Source: Tremella fuciformis (taxonomy: Eukaryota; Basidiomycota; Tremellomycetes; Tremellales; Tremellaceae). Taken from it: a DNA stretch of 64,000 nt. The position numbers were made by a program, and so were the translations under genes. The notes below the pieces were generated by a model, which was not told the DNA's origin, ran no database searches, and saw nothing but the letters and a program-made list of their open reading frames with translations. Positions 30,410 to 42,415 of this stretch are shown here, in pieces (positions within the stretch are counted from its first letter, which is position 1; every line of letters begins with the position of its first letter). The DNA lies in the NCBI GenBank assembly GCA_032768795.1, contig CP136493.1, positions 1 through 64,000 of the forward strand, written 5' to 3'.

Positions 30410-31419
30410 GTGCCGACGTCGCTTTGGTCACGACCAGAGGGCAAGGGTGAGGGCAATGGTGAGCTTTTCTCGTCTCTTGTCTCTCATACGTGCTCGGCGG
30501 CGACCACTGGATGATCGACAGCGACCAAGCAGAAGACCGCGGGTGGGCCCTTTCTCTTCGTCCATCAACCTATTCACGAATAGCAGCCATGCTTCCCGCC
30601 AAGGCAGCCACATGCCCGCCGACACGTCCCTCGCCGGCACCGTCGCCCTCACAGAAGGCGGCGCTCGGTGCGCTCGTCATGCAAGACAGCGAGACCCTCG
30701 AGCTGCGGGCTCCGTGGCGCTCTTCTGCCTTTTGCTAGCCCACCGTCAGCTGGCAGGCCGGCCCATGGCTGATACGTACGACCCCAATCTCGCCAGCCCA
30801 TGGGCAGGGCAACACCTCTGGCCGCAACACCAGCTTTGCCCTCGCCGCGCAGGCCTCGCAACAGCAAGTGACTGTGATGATGCCACAGGCATCACATCTT
30901 GTGCTTTTCGCTCACAGACCCGATTGCGAGATATGCATACAGGTTGGGCTAAGTGGGAGGGTTCGAGGGAGGCCGGTGATGAACAAGCATCGACGATGGG
31001 CATGACTGCTTTCGCTGATCGCTCACCATACCCTCGTGATATTGCTTTTTTGTCCAGCATGGCATGCCTGATCTGGTGCTGGCTGGACACACCAAGCGGA
31101 AGTGTCGCTGCGCGATCAATGCTTCATTCCATTTGTCCACCACGAGGCTCGAAGCGTCGTCGCAGAAGTGAATAATGATCGGACAAAACACATTGTTCGC
31201 GAGGTGTTCAAGGGCTTGCAGAAGATGAGTGAGCAGCGAGACCATCTGCAGAGAAGTTTCGTGTGGCTTTGGCTTAGATTGTGACAGCGGTGGCTCAAAA
31301 TGGCTGGGAGGTGTAAATGACATGGAAGTAGTTACGCTGCTCCCTAAAAAGCTCGGCTTCCGTCACAACCCGCTCCGTCTCCCTCGCCCTGCTCCAATAG
31401 CCCACGTCCCCGCCCGTGA
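30410..31419. other. About 1 kb with one possible minus-strand exon
   Basis: The minus frame 31,323-30,949 reads plausibly (SLLTHLLQALEHLANNVFCP, then DDASSLVVDKWNEALIAQ) and could be the last exon of the kinase-like gene to its right. Nothing else is supported. Confidence 0.25.
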
Positions 31420-33200
31420 TGGTCAAATAGGTATCGGTGACAAGCTGAAAGAGATCCTCCAGTCGAAGAGCCTCCGAGCACCCATCGAGTTTGGCTTGTC
31501 ACGGGTCCTCGTTGGCTGCTTCGCCCTGATGGTGTGTATCAAAAGCTCATACATCAGCGTGGGTCCAATCTCCTCAACCCGTTCCCCCGCGCCGCGCGTG
31601 TCGAAATGACAACACTTCGAAGGGAGCCCTAGTCGCATGCCCCACTTGGCATCGACTCTTCGCTTGTCCTCCTTGGAGACAGAGATGGACACAGATGGGA
31701 GGGACGGGGCAAGGTAGATCGCCACTCACCTTGAGGCCCTTGTGCACCTGGCCAATGGGCGTCTCCAAAGTCGACCAGCGATATCGCCGCGTCCTTCTAT
31801 ACAAGAACCAGTTGCGAGGATGGGCGTCGCCGTGAAATACGCCAGTGCGGCCCAACGTCAAGTAGGTTTCGCCGATCTGGGACCTGTTGTGCATCAGCTT
31901 GCATCTGAATCCGATCGATATCAATACCGGCTGCCACCGGGACATACTTGAAGTCCAAGCCCTTGAGCGTCCGAATTGGCTGTCCCGCATCCTCTTGAAT
32001 CATCGCCCACACAGCCACTGTGCTCCCAGATCGCCTGCTCGGTTCAAACGCGACGCGAGCCGACCATAGCCCACAGGCTTCTGGAATCGCCGCGTTCGAA
32101 ATGGCCGGGTTGCCTTCGTTTGGACACCCGTGTTCGGTGAGCGACTTGCCAAGCAGATCGTGGTGCACATCGCCGCCGCCGTCGTTCCATCGTCCGAGCC
32201 GAACCAACAGCCGGACCTCGCGGAGGATCTGCTCGCGTTGTCTTGGGGGTTGGCCAGACACACAGCTTGATGACAAGTCGAGTCGGCTGGGTGGCTGGGA
32301 GCGCATCGACGTTGACCTTTTGCGCTTTACTCCCGACATTGGCAGTCTCCGCCGTGTGTATCAGATCGTACACGTTCCAGGTGGACCCTCTACCGTGTCG
32401 CTCGCCGAGACCAAACCGCCAAACCGCCTTTGCTTGCACCGACCCCGGATCGCGGAGATGCGGGGCGGCAGGCTGACCATGTCCATTTCTGGCCAGGGTT
32501 CCAGGCGAGATTCCCGCTGCTGGTCAAAGCGGCATGCTGGGCTTTGGGAAAGCCTAGCGAGCTCGAGAGGCTCGAACAAGAGTCTCTCCAATCCATTTTC
32601 TCATCCAAGTTGTTGGGGTAAACTGACATGTCGAGCATCAACGCCATCGACGAAAAGGTCGGCCCCAAGAAACTGGACCGGTCTCTGTAGTCCCGATCCT
32701 GTACCTATATCAGCGCCCACTTCTCAAAAGACAGCAATCGCCTCACCTTGACATAGAAGCTGTCCGAGCTCGGTTCGTCCACCGACGAGGGAGGGATGGT
32801 GTGCGCTTGAGTCTCAGCTTTGGTTCGACCTGGTACCCGTCACCCGGCTGTCCGCCGTCAAACGAACACCAACGGAACACTTTTGACTCACCTTGTTCGA
32901 TCTCGGGGAGGTATCCGCGTCTGCTCTGCCGAGGGCTTCCGCGCTGCTGAAGCTGCCGTTTCCGATCTGGTCCGCAGACTTGGGTCTTCCCTCCGGCTGA
33001 CCCCCGATCACGATGTCCAGCAACAAGCTCGTCCCTACAGTGCCGGTGCTGAGCGCCCTGGCCAGCTCAAGGGTAGCGGTAGCGGCTATTGAGTTGATGT
33101 CGGCAGCGATCGTGGCCTGCTCGTCGCCGACTGCATGGCGGTTGGATGTGCCGGTAACAGGTCCGCGGCCTGGCTCGAGAGCGTACGAGTCGATCGACAT
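31420..33200 (-). pseudogene. Protein-kinase-like gene, multi-exon, with an apparent frameshift
   Basis: ATG at 33,200 opens an exon ending at a GTGAGT donor (32,891). Later segments carry kinase hallmarks: a Gly-rich loop (GRGSTWNVY) and VIKL lysine strand near 32,400-32,270, a hinge-like AVWAMIQEDAGQPI near 31,980, the catalytic loop GVFHGDAHPRNW near 31,820, and VDFGDAHWPG (DFG) near 31,760. HGDxHPRN is typical of the fungal kinase-like/aminoglycoside-phosphotransferase group rather than standard Ser/Thr kinases. HGD and DFG fall in different frames only about 12 codons apart, with no room for an intron, so a one- or two-base indel is likely. Substrate unknown. Confidence 0.5.
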
Positions 33201-33589
33201 GGGGGATGCCCGCCGAATGTTGCCCTTCTGTGCTGATCGTGCGATGGGTTGGTATGGCAGGCGTTGCGCGGCCCCTAGGGATAGAGCTGCGAAGGCCAGG
33301 AAGGTGGATAATGGGATGCTAAGCCGTCCGGCGATGGCAGTTGGTTCACGGCTTTGAGTGAGTAGGCGATGAGGAGAAGCCCCCAGATTGTCTGACGGGC
33401 GGGGTGCACTTGAGGCGGTCGAGCTGCTGGTCGTACGAGACGCACATCCACAAGTTGTAATTTGTCAGGATGCTGGGGACACGCCGGCTAGCATTCATTT
33501 CGCCCAAGGTCTACGACATGAGCATATGCAAAGCCAAGCGCCAAGCGACTTTGGTATGATCCGAGGACCACGAGGAGAGCAACCCACCT

Positions 33590-34000
33590 GGATGAGCAGG
33601 TGTCTGGTTGTGCCAGAGATCGTCCCTCCTTGGGCATCTTGAGTCCAGATTCCGGCAGGTCCTGTCGCGCCGCGCTGCTAATGACTGACGATTGCTCCGT
33701 ATCTGAAGAGTGTGTAGAATTGCCACATCTGCTCGTGGTGCAGGCCGGGCGTCTTGAGCTCGAACAGGTGCACCACCTCTGGGTTCTCCTCGTAGACTTT
33801 GCCATCGCCGCCGTCCAGGTCTGGACGGGCAAGCATTCAGTCTGTGCGGCGGGCTATCTCTGCCGTCCACTCGTCGACCGTAGCAAGCTCGTATGTGATC
33901 CGCGCAAAGGGCAAAAAGCGCTCGGCGAGCACCTCATTGACGAGGGCGAAGAGGGACTTTTAGAGGACATGAGAGAGAGAGAGCCCGGGCTCTCCAGCTA
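33590..34000 (-). pseudogene. Gene fragment with in-frame stops
   Basis: One minus frame reads LVNEVLAERFLPFARITYEL, a TGA, then YEENPEVVHLFELKTPGLHH and QMWQFYTLFRYGAIVSH, a TAG, then GPAGIWTQDAQGGTISGTTR. Composition is strongly coding but two stops interrupt it, and neither has an obvious intron around it. Family not recognised. Confidence 0.35.
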
Positions 34001-34434
34001 TGACGTGTCGTCTCATGGTGTCATGGTGCAGGGTCTAGACGAAACGAAGACTGGGAGGAGGCGCGATAGATCGAGCTGAAAGGGCTACGTGGAGGACGGC
34101 GTGCGGCTCGGGCAGGAGGTCGGCGTCGGGTGCGAGGGCGACTGTACGGGGCAGGGTTGAGAGACGTCGGACCGAGGTAGATGGATGTTCGCTAGATGTA
34201 CTGGGAGGATAGGTGGCATGAAGGGCAGGAACGAGGGAGAACCACTTTATCCACTGCCAATCAAGGAGAAGAGGCATGGTGGATGTCGCAGCTCGCAGAT
34301 GGAAGAAGCAAGAGAGGAGATACGAAAGAAACGTGTTGACGAGGCGACCCCTTTGAAGGCAACATTTGCCCTCTGGCCACCCTCTTGAAGAGATCTCACG
34401 GACGACCAGATCGCAAGCAAAGAGGGCTGGGCTA

Positions 34435-34905
34435 CAGCACGGCTGGTCGTCGTCCTCGAGGACGATCCGGCGTACATGAGCCTGGGTCGGCCGCCGCAAC
34501 CGCGAGCAAGAAGCGAGGGTCGAGCAGCCCGCACGACACGATGTCGATAACCGTCAACCCCGACGTCCCACACCGAGGCCGTCTCCCCTCCCCACTGCCC
34601 CGGCGACCCTCAGCAGAGTCACGACCAACGCCGACATAGGTGCCATCTCGCATGACCTCGATCAGGCTCGTGGGGGAGCTGACGAGGTAGAGCTTGCCCG
34701 CATAACCTCCGTCGTTGGGTGACCTTGAGGTTCTGAGGTCGGAGGGTTTCCCTATCAGCTTGTTCTCGTCGACCTCGGCTTCAATACATCCCAACAGCCC
34801 CGAGCTGCCGACACGCTGCAGCACATCCCCTCTCTCCCAATCGATTATCACCCGACCGCCCGTCATCCTCCGCTGCCCGGCAGAGATTATCTCCCTGACT
34901 GACAA
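34435..34905 (-). CDS. Unrecognised open frame, about 155 codons
   Basis: Minus-strand frame with good protein character (GGRVIIDWERGDVLQRVGSS, GKLYLVSSPTSLIEVMRDGT, GLTVIDIVSCGLLDPRFLLA). The only in-frame ATG near its start gives MTGGRVIIDW; the frame stays open upstream to a possible acceptor near 34,920, so this may be the last exon of a longer gene. Confidence 0.35.
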
Positions 34906-36170
34906 TGCCCTGCTCCTGCATCGTCAAGTGTCGGCCATTGGCTCACTACCATCTTCCGACTTTCGAGTCAACAGCGATCAACCCGTGGCGCAAGCTGGCC
35001 TACAAGAGAATACTACGTCTCAAGAGGTTGCGGGCAAATGGATGGAGCGGGTGTCGTTGTTGGGCGCGGACGCTTGGCCTGCTCGCTCAAAGGGCCAGCT
35101 GGATCCTTGGCTCGGTCTTGACTTGTCGGAGGGGAGTCATGCTTCCTCTTGCCGACTCGACGCTATGTAGCTTGTGCGCAGGCAGAGGATACTCCTTGCC
35201 GCCTCTGGCTGATATCTCATCATGTGCCCGTTGCTAATGCAAAGCTGAGGTACTGATCGGCCAGGCAAACCTGCCGCGCTGAAACGCATACATCACCCTC
35301 TGAGTGCGTGAGCTTCCAGTCTGCACGCCGTTGGACCTCGCTCCATTTCACCGTCAGTTCTTTGACGGCGCATCGACGGTGACTGCTCGATTCATTCCCC
35401 GCCACCCAATAACAGACTCTGATACTACAGCCTCGCGGCCAGCAGGCCATTACATCTTTACACCGTCACAACACCGTCACAGAGCCGACATCCCAAGTAA
35501 CGCAGTCATCTCGTCGGTGGCGTGGACTTCGCCGATCGGACTGAAGGGCACAAAAGCGCTGAGACCAGATGGAGTCCTCGACCTGACATTCTTTTATTCA
35601 CACAGATTATCATGCCTTTGAGTCCGCCCTGCTGGGTCCGGATCTACAATCACAACGCTGTCAGACGGAATGCATTGCATTCGCGTGGAGACCAAACGTT
35701 GCCTGGCAAGACCGCGCACTGTTTTGGGACCCTTTTAAACGTCGAAGTCTCAAAGTCCAAAGTCGAAAACCACTGACATCCTCGGCTACAGTCCTCGCGA
35801 CGCTCACACATACAGAACGCAGAGACTATCCGGTACGGCTGGATCCCAAATGATACGTTTGCAACTCCGCAACGCCATATCACAAGAGAAGTGATCCGGC
35901 CGTGTGTAAGTGCTCGTGCGTCAAGGTTCATTGGTTTCGTCAGCCAACGATGAGTCACAACTTGCCGGTCTGTTCAAGGATCATTTGCTTGACACCTCAT
36001 AACATACATTTACTAGCATCACACGATGTGTTGCTCTTCCGCGGTAAGTCAGAGCAATAGTCACTTGTGACGTCCTCTGAGCGACAGCGGGTGCCCGATA
36101 CCAAACAGGCCGGCGAAGCCTCCCTCTCCCCCCTCTCCTCACGAGCAGAGAAAACTGCCCGCGAAGCGCC
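34906..36170. other. About 1.2 kb without a supported gene
   Basis: Short open frames on both strands, no motifs, no convincing splice structure. Confidence 0.25.
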
Positions 36171-36600
36171 GAGTTGCTTGAAGCCGAGTTGGATACCGCG
36201 TCCGACTTTGACGAGGCCGAGCTCGACAGGCTGAACACGCCTCTCGAGGACTTGGCAAACTCAGCACGGGACATCTCTCCGAATACGAGGGCGCCCTCTA
36301 CGCCAGACAGCGACAAAGTCTTATATATAGCGACGGTGACGCGCATGGACCGGGATGCGAGGATACCGGTGGTCAGGTGGGCCTTCTGCAGTACTTCTGT
36401 CCGAATCAGAGCGTCTACTGAGGCAAAGTAGTCTCTTGGAGGAGGAGGAGGATGGCCCCGCACCAGCAGAACCCACCACGCCCACACGTCTTCACAAAAG
36501 GAAGCCTCGCACTGAACCGGTGCGTTGGGAGCAGAGCAAGGCGACGCAGAAGAGGTACAGGGACAAGGTGAAGGCAGAGGTCAGAGTGGTGCGTATAATC
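36171..36600 (+). CDS. Unrecognised plus-strand gene fragment, acidic then basic
   Basis: Plus-strand segment rich in Glu/Asp (LLEAELDTASDFDEAELDRL) followed, in another frame after about 36,400, by SSLLEEEEDGPAPAEPTTPT and the basic RLHKRKPRTEPVRWEQSKAT with an end at a GT donor near 36,589. The frame change could be an intron at about 36,370-36,420. The basic patch suggests a nuclear or DNA-binding protein, but no domain is recognised. Confidence 0.35.
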
Positions 36601-38508
36601 CTCCTCTGTTCACACTGACAGGCAGACCTGGGAGTTCTAATTCGGAGTCATTGGAGCCGTCTTTGCATCACCGAGTCAGGACAAAAGTCCTGATCGATGG
36701 AGTACAGACCTTCGCGACAGAATGATCGCGTTTGCCAATGTAATGAAGAGTGTGTAGCTTGATTTCTAGACTGGTCTTGGCTGACAGCAGGGATAAACCC
36801 TCGCCGGGGCCTGGCCGTCGAGGCTGCCATGACAGGATACAATGTAGCCTCTGGCGCCCAGACCTGATCTTTCTTCGATTCATGCATAACATGTCACACT
36901 TGCGCCAACTTGCTGATCGTGACGAGGACACAGCGCTCGACCTGCGACCTTGCCGAGCAGCACCAAGACAGACATGCAACATGTGGAAGCGCCATCCGGG
37001 AGCGAGCGTCTGCCAACGATCTCGCCCGGGTCCGGCCTGGATAGTGCGATAATCGCGTAGGCGCAAGATGTCAGACAGAGGTCGTACGAATGCTGCTTGC
37101 CCCGCGGTGGGGCAACGCCGGTCTCTTCCTCCTCGCCCGTCTCATCTCACTCCGGCCGGTCCAGAGCCACATCGTTTGTCTTTCTAGGGTTAGAGTGATA
37201 ATTGGATGCATCATTGCACTGTATTACTACTTGTATCACTCGCACCAGAGGCGGGGGAAGCCGGCCGGGACCGCCGTCGCTGGATCACATTCCACAGGCA
37301 AGTCTCGAATCCCGGCGTTGAGACACATGTCGGTCGCTGGTCAAGCTGAAGGCTCGTTCTCGGTGCAGCGCGGTTCATGATGGGCCGTTGGGCACTTGTG
37401 GTGATCTTGGCGTCCGGCTAGTGCCCCCAAGGGGATCGCCATCCGCATCACGTCGGCCAGGGTGGTCTGCTTCAATTCGTCCTGACAGATCCTGCTTGAC
37501 GTTCGAAACGGATGATGCCCAGTACGAGCGCCCTACACCCTTGTCGCGGGCATGACGCGTGGATGAGAGCGGGTACTGACAATCGTGCTTGCTGGATGGC
37601 CACGGCCAGGCGCGGCTTGGTGCTGATCCTCGTGGAGATAGCGTATCTCGGACGACCGCTTGAGCTTCTATGAGTGGGTCTGCACCCTAGGTTGTCGTAT
37701 CGTATGGTACCAACCCGCACCGCGTCGCTGATTGCTGCCGTCCTCGTCGCCGCCCTTAAAGCGGTCGAGGGCACGCTGCCACCGACGCAGGCGGGCGGTA
37801 CCAGGTCGTCTGGCATATCCCTATTGCACAGTATTGCCCTTTTGCAAAGCGCTTGGGGCTGCGCGCGGGTCGGCGGGGCTGTGTTTGGCATGCCCCTGTT
37901 GTCGACCGGGCAAATGGGCCAGGCGCGTCTCGTCTTGCACAGAGGACCGACGGCGAGAAAGCTCTCTCGTACCTGTGAGGTCGATGGATGTACTGTATCC
38001 ACGGCGGGTTGAGGGCACGGAATCCGTGAGGAGATCTGGGTCGAGCTCGGCGGACGCATTGGGACCGGCACTAGCCTATTTTTTCCCGTGATTGCCGCCT
38101 GCGGAGTGGATAAGCCGGATGACTCAATGCTGTAGCGTGTTGCCGGAAAAGATGGCAGATGCGGCATGATGTCCAGGCTGATCTATGAAGTCGTCTGTGT
38201 GAGTAGCGGCGGGTTGATGGGTTGGTGGGTGCGCTGAGCCGATGCCGATGGTGCTGACTCGCTGGACTGAATGATCAACGGGCGAGAAGCCTACGACAGC
38301 GCAAGCTCGATGGGGATGCTGGCGTGCTGCTTCGACCTCTCTCGTCCGAGAGAGGTGGGACTGGCTGGACTTGGCCTCGACTGGAAGAGGTTGATTACGA
38401 TCAATGAGTTATCGTGCGTCAAGCATGCGTTCGATGTACAACGCGAGCGTGCCGGAAGCGGCAACGACTCCCGCGGATGTTGTGCCGCGCAGGTGCCGTG
38501 TAGGGTGC
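36601..38508. other. About 1.9 kb with only doubtful open frames
   Basis: The longest frame is minus 38,167-37,472 (231 codons), with a Pro/Arg/Ala composition that reads like non-coding GC-rich DNA; a plus frame overlaps it. No motifs seen. Confidence 0.25.
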
Positions 38509-38943
38509 TGTCACGACGGCCACGCCCTCGACGACCTACGCACGTGACCGACACCTCTCACGTGAGTGACACGTGACCTACCTCGGGCTGGAGAACCTCG
38601 ACGAGGGAGTAGACGTTGAATGAACGCGCGACGACGGGAAGCAGGCGCAGAGTCATATAGGATGCCCCGGGCGCCCGTCGTAGTTCTTCAGCACTCTCTG
38701 ATTGAGTCTCATGGATCATCATTGACGATCTCACTCTCTCCGTGGCACGCAGCGTGGCTGAGTCGCACTCACGCTGTATCCTCGACGACCTTGTTACCTC
38801 GACGACCTTGTAACCTCGACGAGGATCCAACCTCGACGAGGATCCTACCTCGACATCCTCGTTTCTACCCCTTTATCCTTTATCCTTGACTCTGATATTG
38901 TGCGAGAGGGCCTCTGCCAACGGGAGAGCGCAGCATCGTGACA
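38509..38943 (+). mobile_element. Solo LTR, family 2 (copy a)
   Basis: 435 bp from TGTCACGACGG to ATCGTGACA, nearly identical to 60,181-60,615. It contains repeated CCTCGACGAGG motifs. Flanks GGTGC and ATGGA differ, so there is no target duplication. The Gypsy integrase frame on its right stops exactly at its edge and nothing of that gene continues on its left, so recombination between LTRs or a deletion is likely. Confidence 0.82.
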
Positions 38944-40016
38944 ATGGAGATGGATGCCCAAGGCCTTTCAGCTATTTCCAGCGGCTGGAGGAAGCCGTGA
39001 GCTCGGTGACGGTCAGTCTTGGTCCGCTGGCATACTGCGCATGCGCGAACAAAGACCTCCACGTCGCGCCGAAGGCCAAGCCACGCATAGTCCCGCTTCA
39101 CCAGCTCGAGAGTCTTCACGATGCCCGGATGTCCGGCGAGGATAGCTTCGTGCTGTCCCTTCAGGATCTGCACCCGTTCTGGCCCCGGTTCCACGTACAG
39201 TCGTCCGTCAACTCGCAGCCTTCCCTCGGGGTCACGCTGCAAGAGCGCTTCCCCAGAGAAGCCGAGCCTTCGGCAAAATCCCAACAGGACGGGGTGAGTC
39301 GAGGCGAGAGTAGGCGCGTCAGAGCTTAACTCAGCCAGGACCGGGGACAACTCGGCGACCTCAACGCGTTCCTTGCCGACCTCTTCCTCCTCCTCCTCCT
39401 CGACACCGATCTCGCCGAGTGTTGCTGCACGGAGGAGATGGCCGAGGGAGGACGAGACCGTGGAGGAAGAGTCGGCGGTGGGGAGTGCCTGGATGAAGTT
39501 CTGCGGCTGCTGCATCAATGGCCCTGGGAGATATGCCGAGTTACGGGAGAGCGCATCGGGGAGTTCGCCCTCCTTACCAGGGCAATACACGATCTTGTAA
39601 TTGAACCCAGCTAAGATCTCAACCCATCTAGCCTGGCGAGGGTTCAGCTGCCGCGGTTCCATCCAGTAAGTAAGATTCAAGTGGTCACTGATGACCGTGG
39701 AATGAACCTGGGACAACAGATGCCGCTTACGTCGGAAGGCGTGAACGATAGCCAGGAACTCCTTCTCAGTCACCGTGTAGTTCAACTCGGCGCCTTTGAA
39801 CGAGCCCGACTCAATGGCCACGGGGTGCTCCTTGTTCGCCGAGTTGACTTGCAAGATGACGAAGCCCCAGCCATAGGCCGATGCGTCAGTCTGCACAATT
39901 GTCGGCAACTCCGGGTTGAAGAAGGCGAGCACCGGAGCCTGGCTCAGTTTCTCCTTCAGCGCCTGGAACGCCTGTTCCTGCTCCTCATCCCAATGGAAAC
40001 CGACCGACGCTTTTGT
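38944..40016 (-). pseudogene. Gypsy RNase H, HHCC zinc finger and integrase N-terminus, truncated
   Basis: RNase H: QTDASAYGWGFVIL (first catalytic Asp), VTEKEFLAIVHAF (Glu), ISDHLNLTYWM (Asp), DALSRN. Then an HHCC finger: HEAILAGHPGIVKTLELV followed by CAVCQRTK. The frame stops at PWASIS, just before the first integrase Asp, where the family-2 LTR begins. The linker between RNase H and HHCC holds an acidic run (EEEEEEEV). Confidence 0.85.
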
Positions 40017-40021
40017 CAGAT

Positions 40022-40425
40022 TGTCACGGGGCCAGGCCGGTCGTCGACTGATAGGCCCTCTCACACGTGCTGTCTGTCGATCTGTCTCTGTCTTCCACAA
40101 GAAGGTGTGTCCTACAGCCTCTCGTGCGTCGACAACACGGCTGCGCCGTTACTTCCTGTCCATGGGACTCAATACCACGGTGCTAAGGACGGTCTACGGG
40201 TGAGGACTTGTATATATATCACCCGTGCCCTCCTCTGCACCGCCTCGGGCTTTCTCCTTGAAACACCATTGACGAGGCTCGAGCTCTAGAGTCGTCGAGG
40301 CTACTCGAGCGTCGTCGAGGCTACTCGAGGATCGACGATAGGCTCACGTGTTTGACAGGCGTGCTGGGCTGGAACGAGGCTCGTAGGCGTGCTTTGGTGA
40401 TCATGGAGGCGTGGCCGACGTGACA
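40022..40425 (-). mobile_element. Solo LTR, family 1 (copy d), inside Gypsy RT/RNase H
   Basis: 404 bp, TGTCACGGGG to GACGTGACA, with the 5-bp target duplication CAGAT at 40,017-40,021 and 40,426-40,430. Nearly identical to copies c and e, so these insertions are fairly recent. Confidence 0.93.
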
Positions 40426-40430
40426 CAGAT

Positions 40431-41385
40431 GGTGTAGCGGCCCGGCGACTTTAGCAAAGTGGGGAACGAACTGCTGATAATAGCTCGCCATTCCCAGAAA
40501 GCGTCGCACCTCATGGAGATCCTTGGGCCTCGAAGCCTCTTGGACCCCTTGGACGTAGCCCGGATCAGCCGCCACGCCGTCTTTGGAGATCAAGAACCCC
40601 AGGAACCTTACGGATCTCTGCTCAAACCGGCACTTACTTGCATTCAGGAACAAAGAGGTTCCTCGCACTCGCTCCAGAACTAGCCGAGTGACTCGGCGAA
40701 GCTCCTCGAGTGTCTTGGCGTGGACGATGATGTCGTCGATGTATACCGTGACCCACTGCCTGAGATCACTGAACAGCTCATTCAGGAAGTGCTGAAAGAC
40801 GGCCGGTGCCTTTCGCAGCCCATCACGCACGACCAGCAACTCGTACATGCCAAACGGCGTGCGGAAGGCGGTGAGGCTCTCAAATCCTTTGGCGAGCCTG
40901 AGCAACTGGTACGCCAAGACCAGGTCAAAGCAGGAGAACCACTCGGAGCCACCAAGGTCAGAGATGACTTGAGAAATCAGCGGAACGGGGTAAGCATCAG
41001 GAACGGTGGCGCTGTTCAGATGTCGGTAATCCACCACCATTCGCCAGTTCACGCCGTCAGTCTTGTGCACGCAGAAGGTCGGCGAGCCGTACGGCGAGTT
41101 GCTAGGCCGGATCCGGCCCGCGGCTTCTTCTCGCTCGAGGATTTGCCTCATAGCTTCCTTCTGATCTTGGGCGACCTCATAGAGCGGGGCAAGCTTGAGC
41201 GAGCTGCCCGCCTTCTTCATGTCATAAGCTCGGTGCGGTGCAAGAGTCTCGACGCCCTTCCTGGGGTGGAAGACGTCGAGGAACTCCAGGTACTGGTCAG
41301 GAACGCTGGCGGCAATCAGCTGAATCTCGGCCTCAGAGAGTTTGGCGGGCGGTTCGAAAGAGGGCCATGAGCTGAGCTCGTCCAA
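40431..41385 (-). pseudogene. Gypsy reverse transcriptase
   Basis: RT of the Ty3 type: an N-terminal PHRAYDM, then GRIRPSNSPYGSPTFCVHK, WRMVVDYRHLNSATVPDAYP, the catalytic YIDDIIVHAKTLEE, and FLGFLISKDGV, ending in RRFLGMASYYQQFVPHFAKV before the LTR. Some normally conserved positions are changed (MYELLVVRDGLRKAPAVFQH in place of the usual PFGL-x-NAP block), which suggests decay. A stop at 41,464 lies between it and the protease linker. Confidence 0.88.
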
Positions 41386-41463
41386 CTGGTCGAACCTCAG
41401 CGAGCTCGGCGAGTCTGTGGATACCGCGCACAGTTTCAGCTCTTCAGCAACCGCGACGAATGG

Positions 41464-42299
41464 TCAGCGGCAGGGAAGAGTCACGGGGATGGAGTTTGAG
41501 CGAGAGAACGCGCGTTTCTTTGTTCCCATCCGCCTCTTTCTGACTCGCCTCTTCCCCGGCTGCTGCTTCCTCAGCGAGGGTTCGGCGCTCGGCGACCGTC
41601 CTGCTCGATCATCCTTGGTCGACAAGCAGGGGGAAGGCAAGGTGTGGGACAGCCCAGGATCAACGGACTCGGTAGGGACAGCGGGGCAAGGGGAAGAGCA
41701 GGGAGCAGGATCAACGGGCGCAGGGGACTCGGCGGGCGCAGCGGACGCAGCGGATGTGGGGAACTTGGTAGACTCGGCGACTTCAGGGGGCTCGGTGGAC
41801 TCGGTGGATTCAGGGGACACGGTGGAGCTTGGCGGCGGCGAGAGAGGAGGGGATGACTCGGCGACATTGGAAGTGGGAACGGGCTCTGCCGCGAGGGTGC
41901 TCCCGTGACAGTTCCCTTGCCGAAGTCGATTACAACTCGGCGAGTTTGCAGCCACGGGTAGCCCAACACGGCATCAGCTCCATTCAAGCGCGTGAGCTCG
42001 AACCTTGCTGTGCCAGCATACTGGCCCACCTCAATTCGCTCGCGAGAGAAGTGAGTCAGCGGGCCATCAGACGACTCTACTCCGTCAAACAAGGTGAGTC
42101 CGACGGGCTTGTTGTACGCATTGAGGGCAATACAGTGTCGCTCGGCGAACGACTTGGCGAGGAAGTTAGCGGAGGCTCCTGAATCCAGGAGGATCTTCGC
42201 GGGATGCCCGCTGATACAACCTGCAACAACAGCGTGCGTGGGGTTGTCAAGGAGCCTCTCAGAGGCTGCCCAACCTTGTGGGGAATCAGTGTGAGTCAT
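41464..42299 (-). pseudogene. Gypsy aspartic protease and low-complexity linker
   Basis: Protease motif ILLDSGASANFLA and second element AVLGYPWLQTRRVVIDFGKG in the frame from 42,299. After about 41,905 the better frame is a different one: a Ser/Thr/Glu/Pro linker (STVSPESTESTEPPEVAEST) followed by a basic tail, then TGA at 41,464. The frame switch suggests a one-base indel. The linker DNA is made of repeats of the type GACTCGGTGGACTCGG. Confidence 0.8.
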
Positions 42300-42415
42300 G
42301 GGTATACGGGTATCATCGGTCTGGGATGAAGGAGAACGGGAACAGTCAGAGATTACGGTCGCGGCGAGTCGATGCGGAAAGGGATGATGCTCGCCGAGCT
42401 GTTGTCCACCATCCC

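Noticed and set aside
30288..31175. Plus-strand frame of 295 codons
   Set aside because: It overlaps in antisense the better supported minus-strand exon starting at 30,409, is Arg/Ala/Ser-rich and has no domain.
38558..38889. 89-90 codon frames on both strands repeated at 60,230-60,561
   Set aside because: They are inside the family-2 LTR copies and have no gene context.
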